A stretch of 20,409 nucleotides of DNA from an uncultured Bacilli bacterium (GTDB lineage Bacteria; Bacillota_I; Bacilli_A; RF39; UBA660). This document shows, piece after piece, positions 7,611 to 15,148 of this stretch. Each line of letters starts with the position of its first letter. Position 1 is the stretch's first letter. The notes under the pieces were generated by a model. That model did no database searches. It worked only from the letters and a program-made list of their open reading frames with translations, and had not been told where the DNA came from. The stretch spans positions 1-20,409 of the forward strand of contig CALVIK010000104.1 of the NCBI GenBank assembly GCA_944329545.1, written 5' to 3'. Made by a program: the position numbers and the translations under genes.

Positions 7611-8144
7611 ATGGATAAAGAATTAATAAAAATTGTCGATAATTTAAAGGGGAGCTTACTTGGTATTGGTCTTGAAAACGAAAAAATAATTGATAAGATA
7701 AATAATAATGACAAAATTTTAACTTGCTTTTTGTTAGAAAATAATAAAGCCAAAAAAACTAGTAAATTATCATTTGCTGGTCATAGGAAGAAAGTCAATA
7801 TTAAAAAATTAAAAAAAGTATTTGGTAAAAAAAGATTAAATACAGTTATTTGTAATTTTGAATATGCTAAAAAATTTATGCGTCATTTTATTTTACAAAG
7901 TACTTTAATAACTAAAGATAATTTATATTTATATGGTAAATTTACTGAAGAAGAATTAGAAATAATTCAAACAAAATACCAAAGGTATACGAATGATATT
8001 ATAGTAAAAAAAATTAATGATGATTGTTTAATAAAAATAAATTTATCAAAAGCCAAAAATAAATTTTGGCGTGACAAAATTTATTATTTTCAAGATTTAG
8101 GAGAAAGAATCATCGATATTTTAACTAATCTTTTGATTAATTAA
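7611..8144 (+). CDS. Uncharacterised protein with Rossmann/methyltransferase-like look
   Basis: I do not recognise a named family. The 177-aa protein is basic. Its N-terminal LLGIGLENEKIIDKI followed by an ILTCFLLEN strand resembles motif I and II of a class I SAM-dependent methyltransferase fold. A later strand-helix-strand (LNTVICNFEYAKKFMRHFI, then NLYLYGK) fits beta4/alphaD/beta5 of such a fold. The glycine loop is too degenerate (GIGLEN) to claim cofactor binding, and a Lys/Arg-rich stretch at about 45-75 could contact nucleic acid. No TM or signal peptide is seen. The ATG at 7611 is preferred to the one at 7599 because GGTG lies 6 nt upstream and the predicted transcription start is near 7601. 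It lies 42 nt before smc and may be co-transcribed with it. Confidence 0.65.
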   Translation: MDKELIKIVDNLKGSLLGIGLENEKIIDKINNNDKILTCFLLENNKAKKTSKLSFAGHRKKVNIKKLKKVFGKKRLNTVICNFEYAKKFMRHFILQSTLITKDNLYLYGKFTEEELEIIQTKYQRYTNDIIVKKINDDCLIKINLSKAKNKFWRDKIYYFQDLGERIIDILTNLLIN

Positions 8145-8186
8145 TTCGCATAACAAAAAATACTGTATAGTTGAAAAGGTGATAAT

Positions 8187-11126
8187 ATGTACTTAAAAGA
8201 AATAAAAGCAAGAGGTTTTAAATCATTTGCTGATAATATTAGTATTAAATTAGATAAAGGATTGACGGGAATTGTAGGCCCTAATGGTAGTGGCAAAAGT
8301 AATGTAGTTGACGCTGTTAGATGGGTTTTAGGCGAACAATCAGTAAAATCACTGCGTGGTGATGGAACCATGAGTGATGTTATTTTTTCGGGAAGTAAAA
8401 GTAGAAAGCCTATGAATGTCGCGGTTGTTTCTTTAATTTTTGACAATACCGATCATTTTTTACCATTAGAATATGATGAGGTAGAAATAAAAAGACGCGT
8501 TTATCGGGATGGAACTAATGAATATTTTTTAAACGAAAACAAAGTAAGACTCAAAGATATTAGTAACTTACTTTTAGATAGTGGAATAGCTAAAGAAAGT
8601 TTTAATATTATTTCGCAAGGAAAAATAGAAAGTATTATTAGTAGCCGGCCAGCAGATAGACGAGTTATTATTGAAGAAGCAGCTGGAGTTTTAAAATATA
8701 AAAGAAGAAAAGAAGAAGCTTTAAGAAAACTCGATAAAACGAATAATAATATAAATAGAGTAGGCGATATCGTCAAAGAACTCGAAAGTCGTATAGAGCC
8801 GTTAAAAGAAGCTAAAGAAAAAGCCCTTAATTATAAAAAATATCAAGAAGAATTAGAAAACATCGAAATAGCTTTAATAACGGAAGAAATTACAAACATT
8901 AATTATGAATATCAAGCCGGTAAAGAAAAAATTGATATTTTAAATAACGAATTATTAGAATTAAATACACTAAATACGCAAAATGAAGTAGAAATTGAAA
9001 AGTATAAAAATGAACTTATTAAAATTGAAAATGCTATAAAAAATACGCAAAATGATGTTTTAGAGTTGACAACTAAAGTAGAAAAATTAAACGGTCAAAA
9101 AAACATAATTACCGAAAGACAAAAATATCAAGTATCGGATACAAAGATTCATCAAAATTTACTTGAACTAACAGAAAATGAATTACAAACAAAAAATGAA
9201 ATTAATAATATAGAAACAGATATTATTAATATTAATAAACAAATAGAAAATTTAACGGTTAAAGAAAATGAATTAAATAAAGTAATAAAAAACACGAAAA
9301 CAGAAAAAAACAAATTAGAATTTGCTTTAACTAGTGAAATTAGAAAACAAAATAGTTTAAAAATTAAAAGAGATAATCTAATAAGTAGTATTGAAAATGG
9401 TGGGGCTTTACCTAAAGCTGTAAAAGCTGTTTTAGATAATCCTAAACTTCGTGGAATCCATGATGCGCTTGGTAATTTAGTTGATACTGAAGAAAAATAC
9501 AGTAAAGCTATTACTACGGCTTTGGGTTATGCTAGTAATTATATTATTACTTCCGATGAAAAAAGTGCTAAAGAGGCTATGGGTTATCTTAAAAACATCG
9601 GTCGGGCGACTTTTTTTCCGCTTAATATTATTAAAGGAAAATATATTGAACAAGTCATTTTAAATAGATTAAAAAATTGTAAAGGCTATATTGGTATTGC
9701 TAAAGATTTAGTTAAAAACAGTGAAAAATATGATAATATTGTAGGTAACTGTTTAGGTAATATTATTGTAACTGATAATATTGATAATGCTACTGAAATT
9801 GCCAAGGAGATAAATTATCGTTATCGTTTAGTTACTTTAGATGGAGAAATTATTCATGTTGGCGGTTCAATGACTGGTGGTAAAGCGGTAAGTACGCATA
9901 ATATTATTAGTGAAAAATATGAATTAGAAAATCTTTTAAAAGATTTTAACAAAGTCATTGAAAATATTAAAAGCAAAGAAAATAAAATTAATGAAATTGA
10001 TTATCAATTAAAGTCAAACGAAGATAAATTATATTTACTTAATAAAGAAAAAAGATTACTTAATGATGATATTTTAAATAAACAAGAAAAAATAAAATTA
10101 GCAAAAAGCAATTTAGAAAAAATACAGTTAGATATTCGCGGGATGAAAAATCTTTTAGATGGTGTTTTGTCTGATGAAGAAGAAGCTGTTATAAAAAAAT
10201 ATTATGAAGCTGTAAAAGAAAAGAGTGAAGCTTTAAAAAAATTAGATGTGCTATTAAAAAATAAAGAAGAAGTTAGTAAAGCTAGTGAAGAATATGCTTT
10301 ATCAGTAAAACAAGACAATAAAATTTTAAATAATAAAAACAATGAACTTAAAGAATTAGAAGTTAGTGTTAATAGATTAGATGTTAAGTTAGATACTCTG
10401 TTAGCTACTTTAAGTGAAGAATATAGTATGTCTTATGAAAATGCGAGATCAAGATATAAATTAGAAATTGATTATAATATAGCTAAAAATAAAGTTACAA
10501 CGCTTAGACGAAAAATTAAAGAACTTGGAGAAGTTAATTTAACAGCACCGAAAGAGTATGATGAATTAGAGCAACGCTATAACTTTTTAAGTAAACAAAT
10601 AGAAGATTTGTTAAAAGCCAAAGACACTTTAATTACTATAGCTGACGAAATGGATAAAGTAATGGTTCGTGAATTTAAAGAATCTTTTAAAATCATTAAT
10701 GAGTTATTTGCGAAAACCTTTAAAGAATTATTTAAAGGAGGTCACGCTAACTTAAAATTAACAGACCCTAATAATTTATTAGAAACGGGTATTGAAATAG
10801 TAGCTAGTCCTCCAGGTAAAAAAGTAGGTAGTATTTCGCTTTTATCAGGTGGGGAAAAAACCTTGACGGCTATTAGCTTATTATTTGCCATTATAAAAGC
10901 CAGACCTGCACCATTTTGTATTTTAGATGAAGTTGAAGCAGCCTTAGATGAAGCTAATGTCGATACTTTTGGCAAATATGTTACTTCATTAAAAAATTTA
11001 TCACAGTTTATTATTATTACTCATAAAAAAGTTACAATGGAATATGTCGATGTTTTATATGGTATTACTATGCAAGAGTCTGGAGTTAGTCGCCTTGTTA
11101 GCGTTAGTTTAGAAAATATTAATTGA
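8187..11126 (+). CDS. smc: Chromosome segregation SMC ATPase with short arms
   Basis: SMC dimerises through its hinge and, with ScpA/ScpB, compacts and separates replicated chromosomes. The 979-aa protein has the N-terminal ABC half with Walker A GPNGSGKS at 31-38, an N-terminal coiled coil (about 170-400), a hinge (about 402-575, ending in GGSMTGGKA), a C-terminal coiled coil (about 575-835), and the C-terminal ABC half with signature LSGGE at 886-890 and Walker B ILDE ending at Glu915. Bacterial SMCs are typically near 1,180 residues; the missing 200 come from the two coils, with head and hinge complete. AAGGTGAT precedes the ATG by 4-5 nt. Neither rnc nor ftsY, frequent neighbours of smc, is beside it. 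The stop codon overlaps the -35 box of the next gene. Confidence 0.95.
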   Translation: MYLKEIKARGFKSFADNISIKLDKGLTGIVGPNGSGKSNVVDAVRWVLGEQSVKSLRGDGTMSDVIFSGSKSRKPMNVAVVSLIFDNTDHFLPLEYDEVEIKRRVYRDGTNEYFLNENKVRLKDISNLLLDSGIAKESFNIISQGKIESIISSRPADRRVIIEEAAGVLKYKRRKEEALRKLDKTNNNINRVGDIVKELESRIEPLKEAKEKALNYKKYQEELENIEIALITEEITNINYEYQAGKEKIDILNNELLELNTLNTQNEVEIEKYKNELIKIENAIKNTQNDVLELTTKVEKLNGQKNIITERQKYQVSDTKIHQNLLELTENELQTKNEINNIETDIININKQIENLTVKENELNKVIKNTKTEKNKLEFALTSEIRKQNSLKIKRDNLISSIENGGALPKAVKAVLDNPKLRGIHDALGNLVDTEEKYSKAITTALGYASNYIITSDEKSAKEAMGYLKNIGRATFFPLNIIKGKYIEQVILNRLKNCKGYIGIAKDLVKNSEKYDNIVGNCLGNIIVTDNIDNATEIAKEINYRYRLVTLDGEIIHVGGSMTGGKAVSTHNIISEKYELENLLKDFNKVIENIKSKENKINEIDYQLKSNEDKLYLLNKEKRLLNDDILNKQEKIKLAKSNLEKIQLDIRGMKNLLDGVLSDEEEAVIKKYYEAVKEKSEALKKLDVLLKNKEEVSKASEEYALSVKQDNKILNNKNNELKELEVSVNRLDVKLDTLLATLSEEYSMSYENARSRYKLEIDYNIAKNKVTTLRRKIKELGEVNLTAPKEYDELEQRYNFLSKQIEDLLKAKDTLITIADEMDKVMVREFKESFKIINELFAKTFKELFKGGHANLKLTDPNNLLETGIEIVASPPGKKVGSISLLSGGEKTLTAISLLFAIIKARPAPFCILDEVEAALDEANVDTFGKYVTSLKNLSQFIIITHKKVTMEYVDVLYGITMQESGVSRLVSVSLENIN

Positions 11127-11151
11127 CGAAAATAAATTTTTGTATTATAAT
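11123..11151 (+). promoter_or_regulatory. Near-consensus sigma-A promoter overlapping the smc stop
   Basis: TTGACG (11123-11128), a 17-nt spacer and TATAAT (11146-11151). The smc stop codon TGA is bases 2-4 of the -35 hexamer. The expected start is near 11158, just before the ribosome site of the 81-aa gene. Confidence 0.75.
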
Positions 11152-11173
11152 ACTTCGCGAAAGGAAAGGTACT

Positions 11174-11419
11174 ATGAATAAAAAAACCAAATATAAATAT
11201 CGGCGTAATTTCAAGTTGTTAATGGCTGGCATTAGTTTAGGAACTAGATATATTTTAAAGAAAAATAATCATAAATTTTTGGTTATAGTTCCAACAATAT
11301 GCGCTGTTAAATTTTTAATAGATGCTTATGATGATAATTATGAAAAAAAATTAATCGAAAAGGATGAAGAGAGAATAGAAAAATTAACTAAAGAGTTAAT
11401 AAAAGAACCTATAAAGTAA
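11174..11419 (+). CDS. Small basic single-TM protein, unrecognised
   Basis: An 81-aa protein: a very basic N-terminus (about residues 1-35, many Lys/Arg), one hydrophobic segment (about 36-54, FLVIVPTICAVKFLIDAY), then an acidic/basic charged helix likely to form a short coiled coil. I recognise no family. The ATG at 11174 is supported by AAGGAAAGG 4 nt upstream and by a promoter whose start falls near 11158. A longer frame beginning at 11123 is rejected because it lies on the promoter. It has its own near-consensus promoter and a strong terminator, so it is probably a well-expressed single-gene unit. Under the positive-inside rule the basic N-terminus would be cytoplasmic; the C-terminal charged helix would then be outside, although its own Lys content makes orientation uncertain. 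Confidence 0.65.
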   Translation: MNKKTKYKYRRNFKLLMAGISLGTRYILKKNNHKFLVIVPTICAVKFLIDAYDDNYEKKLIEKDEERIEKLTKELIKEPIK

Positions 11420-11440
11420 AAATGCTTTATAGGTTTTTTT
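11406..11440. terminator. Bidirectional terminator between convergent genes
   Basis: An 11-bp perfect stem (11406-11416 with 11425-11435) has an 8-nt loop holding the stop of the 81-aa gene. On the plus strand it runs into seven T (11434-11440). On the minus strand the stem lies immediately after the stop of the arylsulfotransferase-family gene and is followed by CTTTTATT, a weaker U-tract. Confidence 0.8.
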
Positions 11441-13166
11441 AAAATCTAACATATTTCCAAATTTTATAATTAACATCATTGATGCGAATATAAATATAAA
11501 ATTTACCATAAATATCATCGTCATTAATATATTTAGAAACCGTAACTTTACCATTTTTTTCATTATTTTTATAAGGTGTATTAGAAACAGTCACATCATA
11601 AGTTCGTTTAGTTAAGAAGTTGTCAAGAATAATTTGCACATCGTCTTTTTTATTAAAAGTTCCTGTAACAACTAATCGATCAGCTTCTTTAACAAATTTT
11701 AAATCGTATTTATCGATAATATTTTTATCGGTTTTATGAAGAAGGACAGAGATATTTTTAATAGTTTCAGTAATTCCTAGTGAACCTAATTTTGTTCCAG
11801 CACCAGATGTATATGTGTCATTAGCATATAAACTAAGTTTCGCAATATTATATAAAGTAGAATTAGTTGTTATTTTTAATTTTTTATCATCAGTGTTATC
11901 TTCAAAATAATTATTGACAGTTAAAGTATAATTGTTTTCATCAGTGACATTTATATTAGCATTACCTTTTTCACTAGAAATTTTTTCTTCCATTAGTAAA
12001 TTAACTTTTTTGTTTTTAACTTCATACATCGTCAAATATAAGCCATCATCTTTAGTATTAATAAAACTTATAGAATTATTAATGATTTTTAAAGACTGCG
12101 GTTTATTAGGCAAACTAATATCACTAGTATCTAAAAGATATTTTTGATATTGCGTTGGAATGTCTTTTTCATCGCCAATTAACCAATTAATTTCTCCTGA
12201 TTTATAATCAATGTTAGCTAGTAAATTAGCGTTTTCGCCAGCTAAGGTTATGGAATTTGTTTTATTGTCATAATGAAGACTATTTAATCCTAACCAGTTT
12301 TCTTTGTTATTATTTTGTAATTTATGTAAATTAAGTTCTTTAACAATCTCTCCTGTATTGCGATCAATTTCAACAACATAATCTTCGACAGTACCATCGT
12401 TAAAATTGTTAGAAGCAACTAAGAAATTACCATTTGGCATTTCTAGTGTAGTATGATGATATCCACCTTTAATATCATATTGATAATATATTTTGCCAAG
12501 TAAATCAATTTCCATTAATCCTTTTGAATAGTATGGCTGATTAATAAGTTTGTCGTTGCTAATTAAAAGGTGGCCATTATTTAATCGTTGTATTTCCCAT
12601 TTATAATCACCAAGTAAATACCATCTAACCTCACCATTACTATCATATGCGATTGTATATTTTTTATCTTCAGGAGTGATAAAGTAAAATTCATCGCTAT
12701 TTAAACTGTCATCTTTAAGCTCAGTTTTTAAAAAGTTTTTAGGTAAAGGATCTGTTTTAATCGTAATTTCCTTTTCCATTCCGCTAACACTTATCGTAAC
12801 TTTATTTTCATAATCAGGATATAGACCATAAATAGGCAAAATGTGAACCTTATTAGGAATAAAAGTATGTGTTAAATCCTTGGCATTATCTTTTCCTTGA
12901 ACTGTAATAGTTGGTGTTGTCAGATCACTTGTTTCAAAAATTATTAAAGCTGTCAGTGGTGAATTTTCATAAGGGTTTAAAATAACTTTTGGATTATCAA
13001 TTGTATAATTAGTATTTTCTAAAAAACTTTTTTCTAAATTGTCTTGATATACTAATATATCGTCTTCAACTTCAACTGGGCTATTGGCTTCGATAAATTC
13101 AAAAATAGCAATACTAGCTAAAGCTGCTAATATAATTAATATAATATATTTAAAAGCTTTTTTCAT
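11439..13166 (-). CDS. Arylsulfotransferase (ASST)-family protein, apparently inactive
   Basis: A 575-aa membrane-anchored extracytoplasmic protein. A short basic N-terminus and a TM (about residues 7-24) are followed by an N-terminal Ig-like domain as in ASST enzymes. Then come propeller blades with family phrases: EIQRLNNGHLLI, GYHHTTLEMPNGNFLV (His237, His238), VEIDRNTGEIVKEL, NSLHYDNKTNSI and the linker GEINWLIGD...YQKYLLD. Known ASSTs move sulfate between phenols through a histidine nucleophile. Here the expected DW.H.NS motif reads NWLGLNS (Gly293 at the His position). The following SGRHQ-type segment reads AGENAN, and the GQHAP-type segment that carries the catalytic His is replaced by KPQSLKI. 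I infer a sulfotransferase-dead propeller, perhaps a binding or surface protein. AGAGGTGA precedes the ATG; the gene lies 10 nt after def on the same strand. Confidence 0.8.
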   Translation of the reverse strand: MKKAFKYIILIILAALASIAIFEFIEANSPVEVEDDILVYQDNLEKSFLENTNYTIDNPKVILNPYENSPLTALIIFETSDLTTPTITVQGKDNAKDLTHTFIPNKVHILPIYGLYPDYENKVTISVSGMEKEITIKTDPLPKNFLKTELKDDSLNSDEFYFITPEDKKYTIAYDSNGEVRWYLLGDYKWEIQRLNNGHLLISNDKLINQPYYSKGLMEIDLLGKIYYQYDIKGGYHHTTLEMPNGNFLVASNNFNDGTVEDYVVEIDRNTGEIVKELNLHKLQNNNKENWLGLNSLHYDNKTNSITLAGENANLLANIDYKSGEINWLIGDEKDIPTQYQKYLLDTSDISLPNKPQSLKIINNSISFINTKDDGLYLTMYEVKNKKVNLLMEEKISSEKGNANINVTDENNYTLTVNNYFEDNTDDKKLKITTNSTLYNIAKLSLYANDTYTSGAGTKLGSLGITETIKNISVLLHKTDKNIIDKYDLKFVKEADRLVVTGTFNKKDDVQIILDNFLTKRTYDVTVSNTPYKNNEKNGKVTVSKYINDDDIYGKFYIYIRINDVNYKIWKYVRF

Positions 13167-13176
13167 AATTTCACCT

Positions 13177-13725
13177 CTAGATTAATCTAATTTCATTTTC
13201 ACTAAAAAATGGATGGTTTTTATCGATGTGATCGTAAAATAAAATTCCATTTAAATGATCAATTTCATGTTGAAAAGCCACAGCTAATTCTTCTCTTACG
13301 CGAAGTTTTATTTTTTCCCCATCAGGATTAAAACCAGTAATCGTCGCTCTAGCATATCTTGGAACATGGCCTTCAACATCTCTATTGACACTAAGACATC
13401 CTTCACCAGTTTCTAAAGCAATTATTTCTTCTGAGTGACTAATTATTTTAGGATTGACAACGACATAATTTTTAAATTTACCGTCTTCATATTCGTGAAC
13501 AATAACAATTATTCTTTTAAGCATTCCGAGTTGTGGGAAAGCTAGCCCCATACCTGGTCTTAAATGATATTTTTCTTCATATTCCGGTATTTGACTATAA
13601 GTGAGTTGTTTAATAATTTTTTGAATTGTCTTTCTATCTTCACTTGATAAGGGTAAAGAGACTTCTTTACTTATTTTTCGTAAAGTTTTATTTTTTTCGT
13701 CTAAAATATTAAGTTCTTTAAACAT
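13177..13725 (-). CDS. def: Peptide deformylase, type 2 length
   Basis: Metalloenzyme that removes the N-formyl group from nascent proteins at the ribosome. The 182-aa protein has the three motifs: GMGLAFPQ (58-65, Gln65), EGCLS (Cys110 metal ligand) and HEIDH (His153, Glu154, His157). Motif 1 normally reads G.G.AA.Q; here Phe63 replaces the second Ala, a mild departure beside the active site. The length and the insert before motif 1 fit the type 2 enzymes of low-GC Gram-positives. GGAAGTGA precedes the ATG by about 5 nt. It leads a two-gene minus-strand unit with the ASST-family gene 10 nt behind. The usual partner fmt is not nearby. Confidence 0.93.
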   Translation of the reverse strand: MFKELNILDEKNKTLRKISKEVSLPLSSEDRKTIQKIIKQLTYSQIPEYEEKYHLRPGMGLAFPQLGMLKRIIVIVHEYEDGKFKNYVVVNPKIISHSEEIIALETGEGCLSVNRDVEGHVPRYARATITGFNPDGEKIKLRVREELAVAFQHEIDHLNGILFYDHIDKNHPFFSENEIRLI

Positions 13726-13746
13726 AATATCACTTCCATCTATAAT

Positions 13747-13755
13747 ATTTTATCA
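13747..13755 (-). promoter_or_regulatory. Extended -10 element for def
   Basis: Read on the minus strand the sequence is TGATAAAAT, an extended -10 (TG-N-TAAAAT) about 20 nt upstream of the def ATG. I see no good -35 in the A/T-rich tract before it. Confidence 0.4.
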
Positions 13756-13823
13756 TATTTTTAAATTAAAGAAAAAAATTTTTTAAAAGATAACCGTTTT
13801 TTTTTTAAAATTATTATATATTA

Positions 13824-13840
13824 TGACAAGTATAATGTCA
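13824..13840. promoter_or_regulatory. Inverted repeat TGACA-N7-TGTCA before uvsE
   Basis: Perfect 5-bp half sites (13824-13828 and 13836-13840) separated by 7 nt, with TATAAT (13831-13836) overlapping the second half site. It lies 48 nt before the uvsE ATG in the divergent def/uvsE spacer. The position suits an operator over a -10 box, but such short repeats arise by chance in A/T-rich DNA. Confidence 0.3.
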
Positions 13841-13887
13841 AATTTAATATTTTGAGAAAAAAAAGCCATATTAATATTGGTGATTAT

Positions 13888-14820
13888 ATGCAAGTAAGGC
13901 TTGGTTACGCTTGTATTTCCTTAACTATTAACAAAAGTGCAAGTAAAACAGTAACTTATACAAATTATCAGAAAAAGGGTTATGGGAATAAGAAATTAAA
14001 AGAAGTATTAAAACAAAATTTAGAAGAGTTAAAAGAAATTTTAATTTACAATTACAAGAATGATATTCATTTTTACCGTTTAACTTCTAATTTAGTGCCT
14101 TTAGCAACGCATCCTAATGTTAATTTTGCTTATGATAAACTGTATTTAAAAAAATGGCAAGAACTAAAAAGGTTAATTAAAAAATATGAAATGCGAATAG
14201 ATACTCATCCTGATCCTTTCCTTGTTTTAAATAGCAAAAATCCCGTAGTTTTAAAAAACAGCATTAATGTTTTAAATCATCATCAACAAATATTTAAGCT
14301 TTTAGGAGTTAAAGGAAAAATGGTCTTGCATATTGGCAGTGGAGTAGATGATAAAAAAGCTGCTATACAAAGATTTGCGGAAAATTTTCAAAAATTAAAT
14401 GAAACGATAAAATCAATGATAATTATTGAAAATGATGATAAAGTTTTTAATGTTTTGGACACTTTAAATTTAGCTAAAAAATTAAAAGTACCGATGGTTT
14501 TAGATTATCATCATTATAAATGTCATAATAATCAAGAAGACATTAAAGACTATTTGCTAGATATTTTAAATACTTGGGGGACTGAAAGACCAAAAATGCA
14601 TTTTTCTTCGCCAAAAAATTTAAAAGAAAAAAGAAGCCATGCTGAATATATTGATGTCAATGAATTTATTAAATTTTTAGAAATATTAAAACCTTTTAAT
14701 AGAGATATCGATATTATGTTAGAATGTAAAGGTAAAGATATGGCTTTATTCAAATTAGTGCGCGAACTTAGATATAAAACAAATTATACTTTTATTGATA
14801 ATACTACTTTTATTATTTAA
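13888..14820 (+). CDS. uvsE: UV-damage endonuclease (UVDE/UvsE)
   Basis: A TIM-barrel nuclease that nicks DNA 5' of UV photoproducts and starts an alternative excision repair. The 310-aa protein opens with the family strand VRLGYACISL and keeps the metal-binding landmarks in order: RLTSNLVPLATHP, DTHPDPFLVL, MVLHIGSG, IIIENDD, VLDYHHYKCHN, KMHFSSP and LECKGKD. Length is typical. The frame is open upstream to a TTG at 13852, but the ATG at 13888 has GGTGA 4 nt before it and gives the normal family N-terminus. It is transcribed divergently from def. A bidirectional terminator separates it from the convergent YjcZ-like gene. An inverted repeat overlaps its putative -10. Confidence 0.92.
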   Translation: MQVRLGYACISLTINKSASKTVTYTNYQKKGYGNKKLKEVLKQNLEELKEILIYNYKNDIHFYRLTSNLVPLATHPNVNFAYDKLYLKKWQELKRLIKKYEMRIDTHPDPFLVLNSKNPVVLKNSINVLNHHQQIFKLLGVKGKMVLHIGSGVDDKKAAIQRFAENFQKLNETIKSMIIIENDDKVFNVLDTLNLAKKLKVPMVLDYHHYKCHNNQEDIKDYLLDILNTWGTERPKMHFSSPKNLKEKRSHAEYIDVNEFIKFLEILKPFNRDIDIMLECKGKDMALFKLVRELRYKTNYTFIDNTTFII

Positions 14821-14853
14821 AAAACATTAGCACATAAAAATGCTAATGCTTTT
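14818..14853. terminator. Bidirectional terminator between uvsE and the YjcZ-like gene
   Basis: An 8-bp perfect stem (CATTAGCA at 14825-14832, TGCTAATG at 14841-14848). On the minus strand it is followed by six T (complement of 14819-14824), on the plus strand by CTTTT. It sits 3 nt from the stop codon of the minus-strand gene and 4 nt from that of uvsE. Confidence 0.75.
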
Positions 14854-15010
14854 AACGGCAATCAAATGCTTTTGCGCCGATTATAATGACTAATAAAATA
14901 AATAAAACTAAGATAATAGCTGCGCCATAACCAGTGCCATAGCCTCCGCCTTGATAACCATAACAAGGGTTACCGCAACCATAACCTTGGTATCCACCGT
15001 AGTAATACAT
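14852..15010 (-). CDS. Small Gly/Tyr-rich YjcZ/SscA-like tail-anchored protein
   Basis: A 52-residue protein. Residues 1-30 are a Gly/Tyr-rich repeat-like tract (MYYYGGYQGYGCGNPCYGY at the start, with Cys12 and Cys16). Residues 31-46 are strongly hydrophobic (AAIILVLFILLVIIIGA), ending in KAFDCR. This architecture, a Gly/Tyr head and a C-terminal hydrophobic helix ending in IIIGA-like residues, is that of the YjcZ/SscA family of small proteins. In Bacillus that family includes a spore-coat assembly factor. An exceptionally good ribosome site (AGGGAGGT, about 6 nt before ATG) and a tight terminator support it as a real gene despite its size. The extra C-terminal Cys51 is unusual for the family as I know it. 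Whether this organism sporulates cannot be told from the window. Confidence 0.75.
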   Translation of the reverse strand: MYYYGGYQGYGCGNPCYGYQGGGYGTGYGAAIILVLFILLVIIIGAKAFDCR

Positions 15011-15035
15011 ATATAACCTCCCTCTGGTATATTGT

Positions 15036-15041
15036 ATTATA
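15036..15041 (-). promoter_or_regulatory. -10 element of the YjcZ-like gene
   Basis: Exact TATAAT when read on the minus strand, 26 nt upstream of the ATG. The -35 region (TTTAAT at a 17-nt spacer) is weak. I cannot tell whether a sporulation sigma factor would read it. Confidence 0.45.
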
Positions 15042-15148
15042 GTTGGATAAAATCGGTTATTAAAAATACCTAATTTATATTTTTTCTTCTTAAAAGTTTA
15101 AAAATTATTAATAATGTGGTATCATAGTTATATGATAGGAGCGAAAAT

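Noticed and set aside
8501..8776. Open frames of 60-120 codons antisense to smc, tadA, murC, comEC and other genes
   Set aside because: They lie wholly inside well-supported genes, lack ribosome sites and have low-complexity composition from reversed A/T-rich codons.
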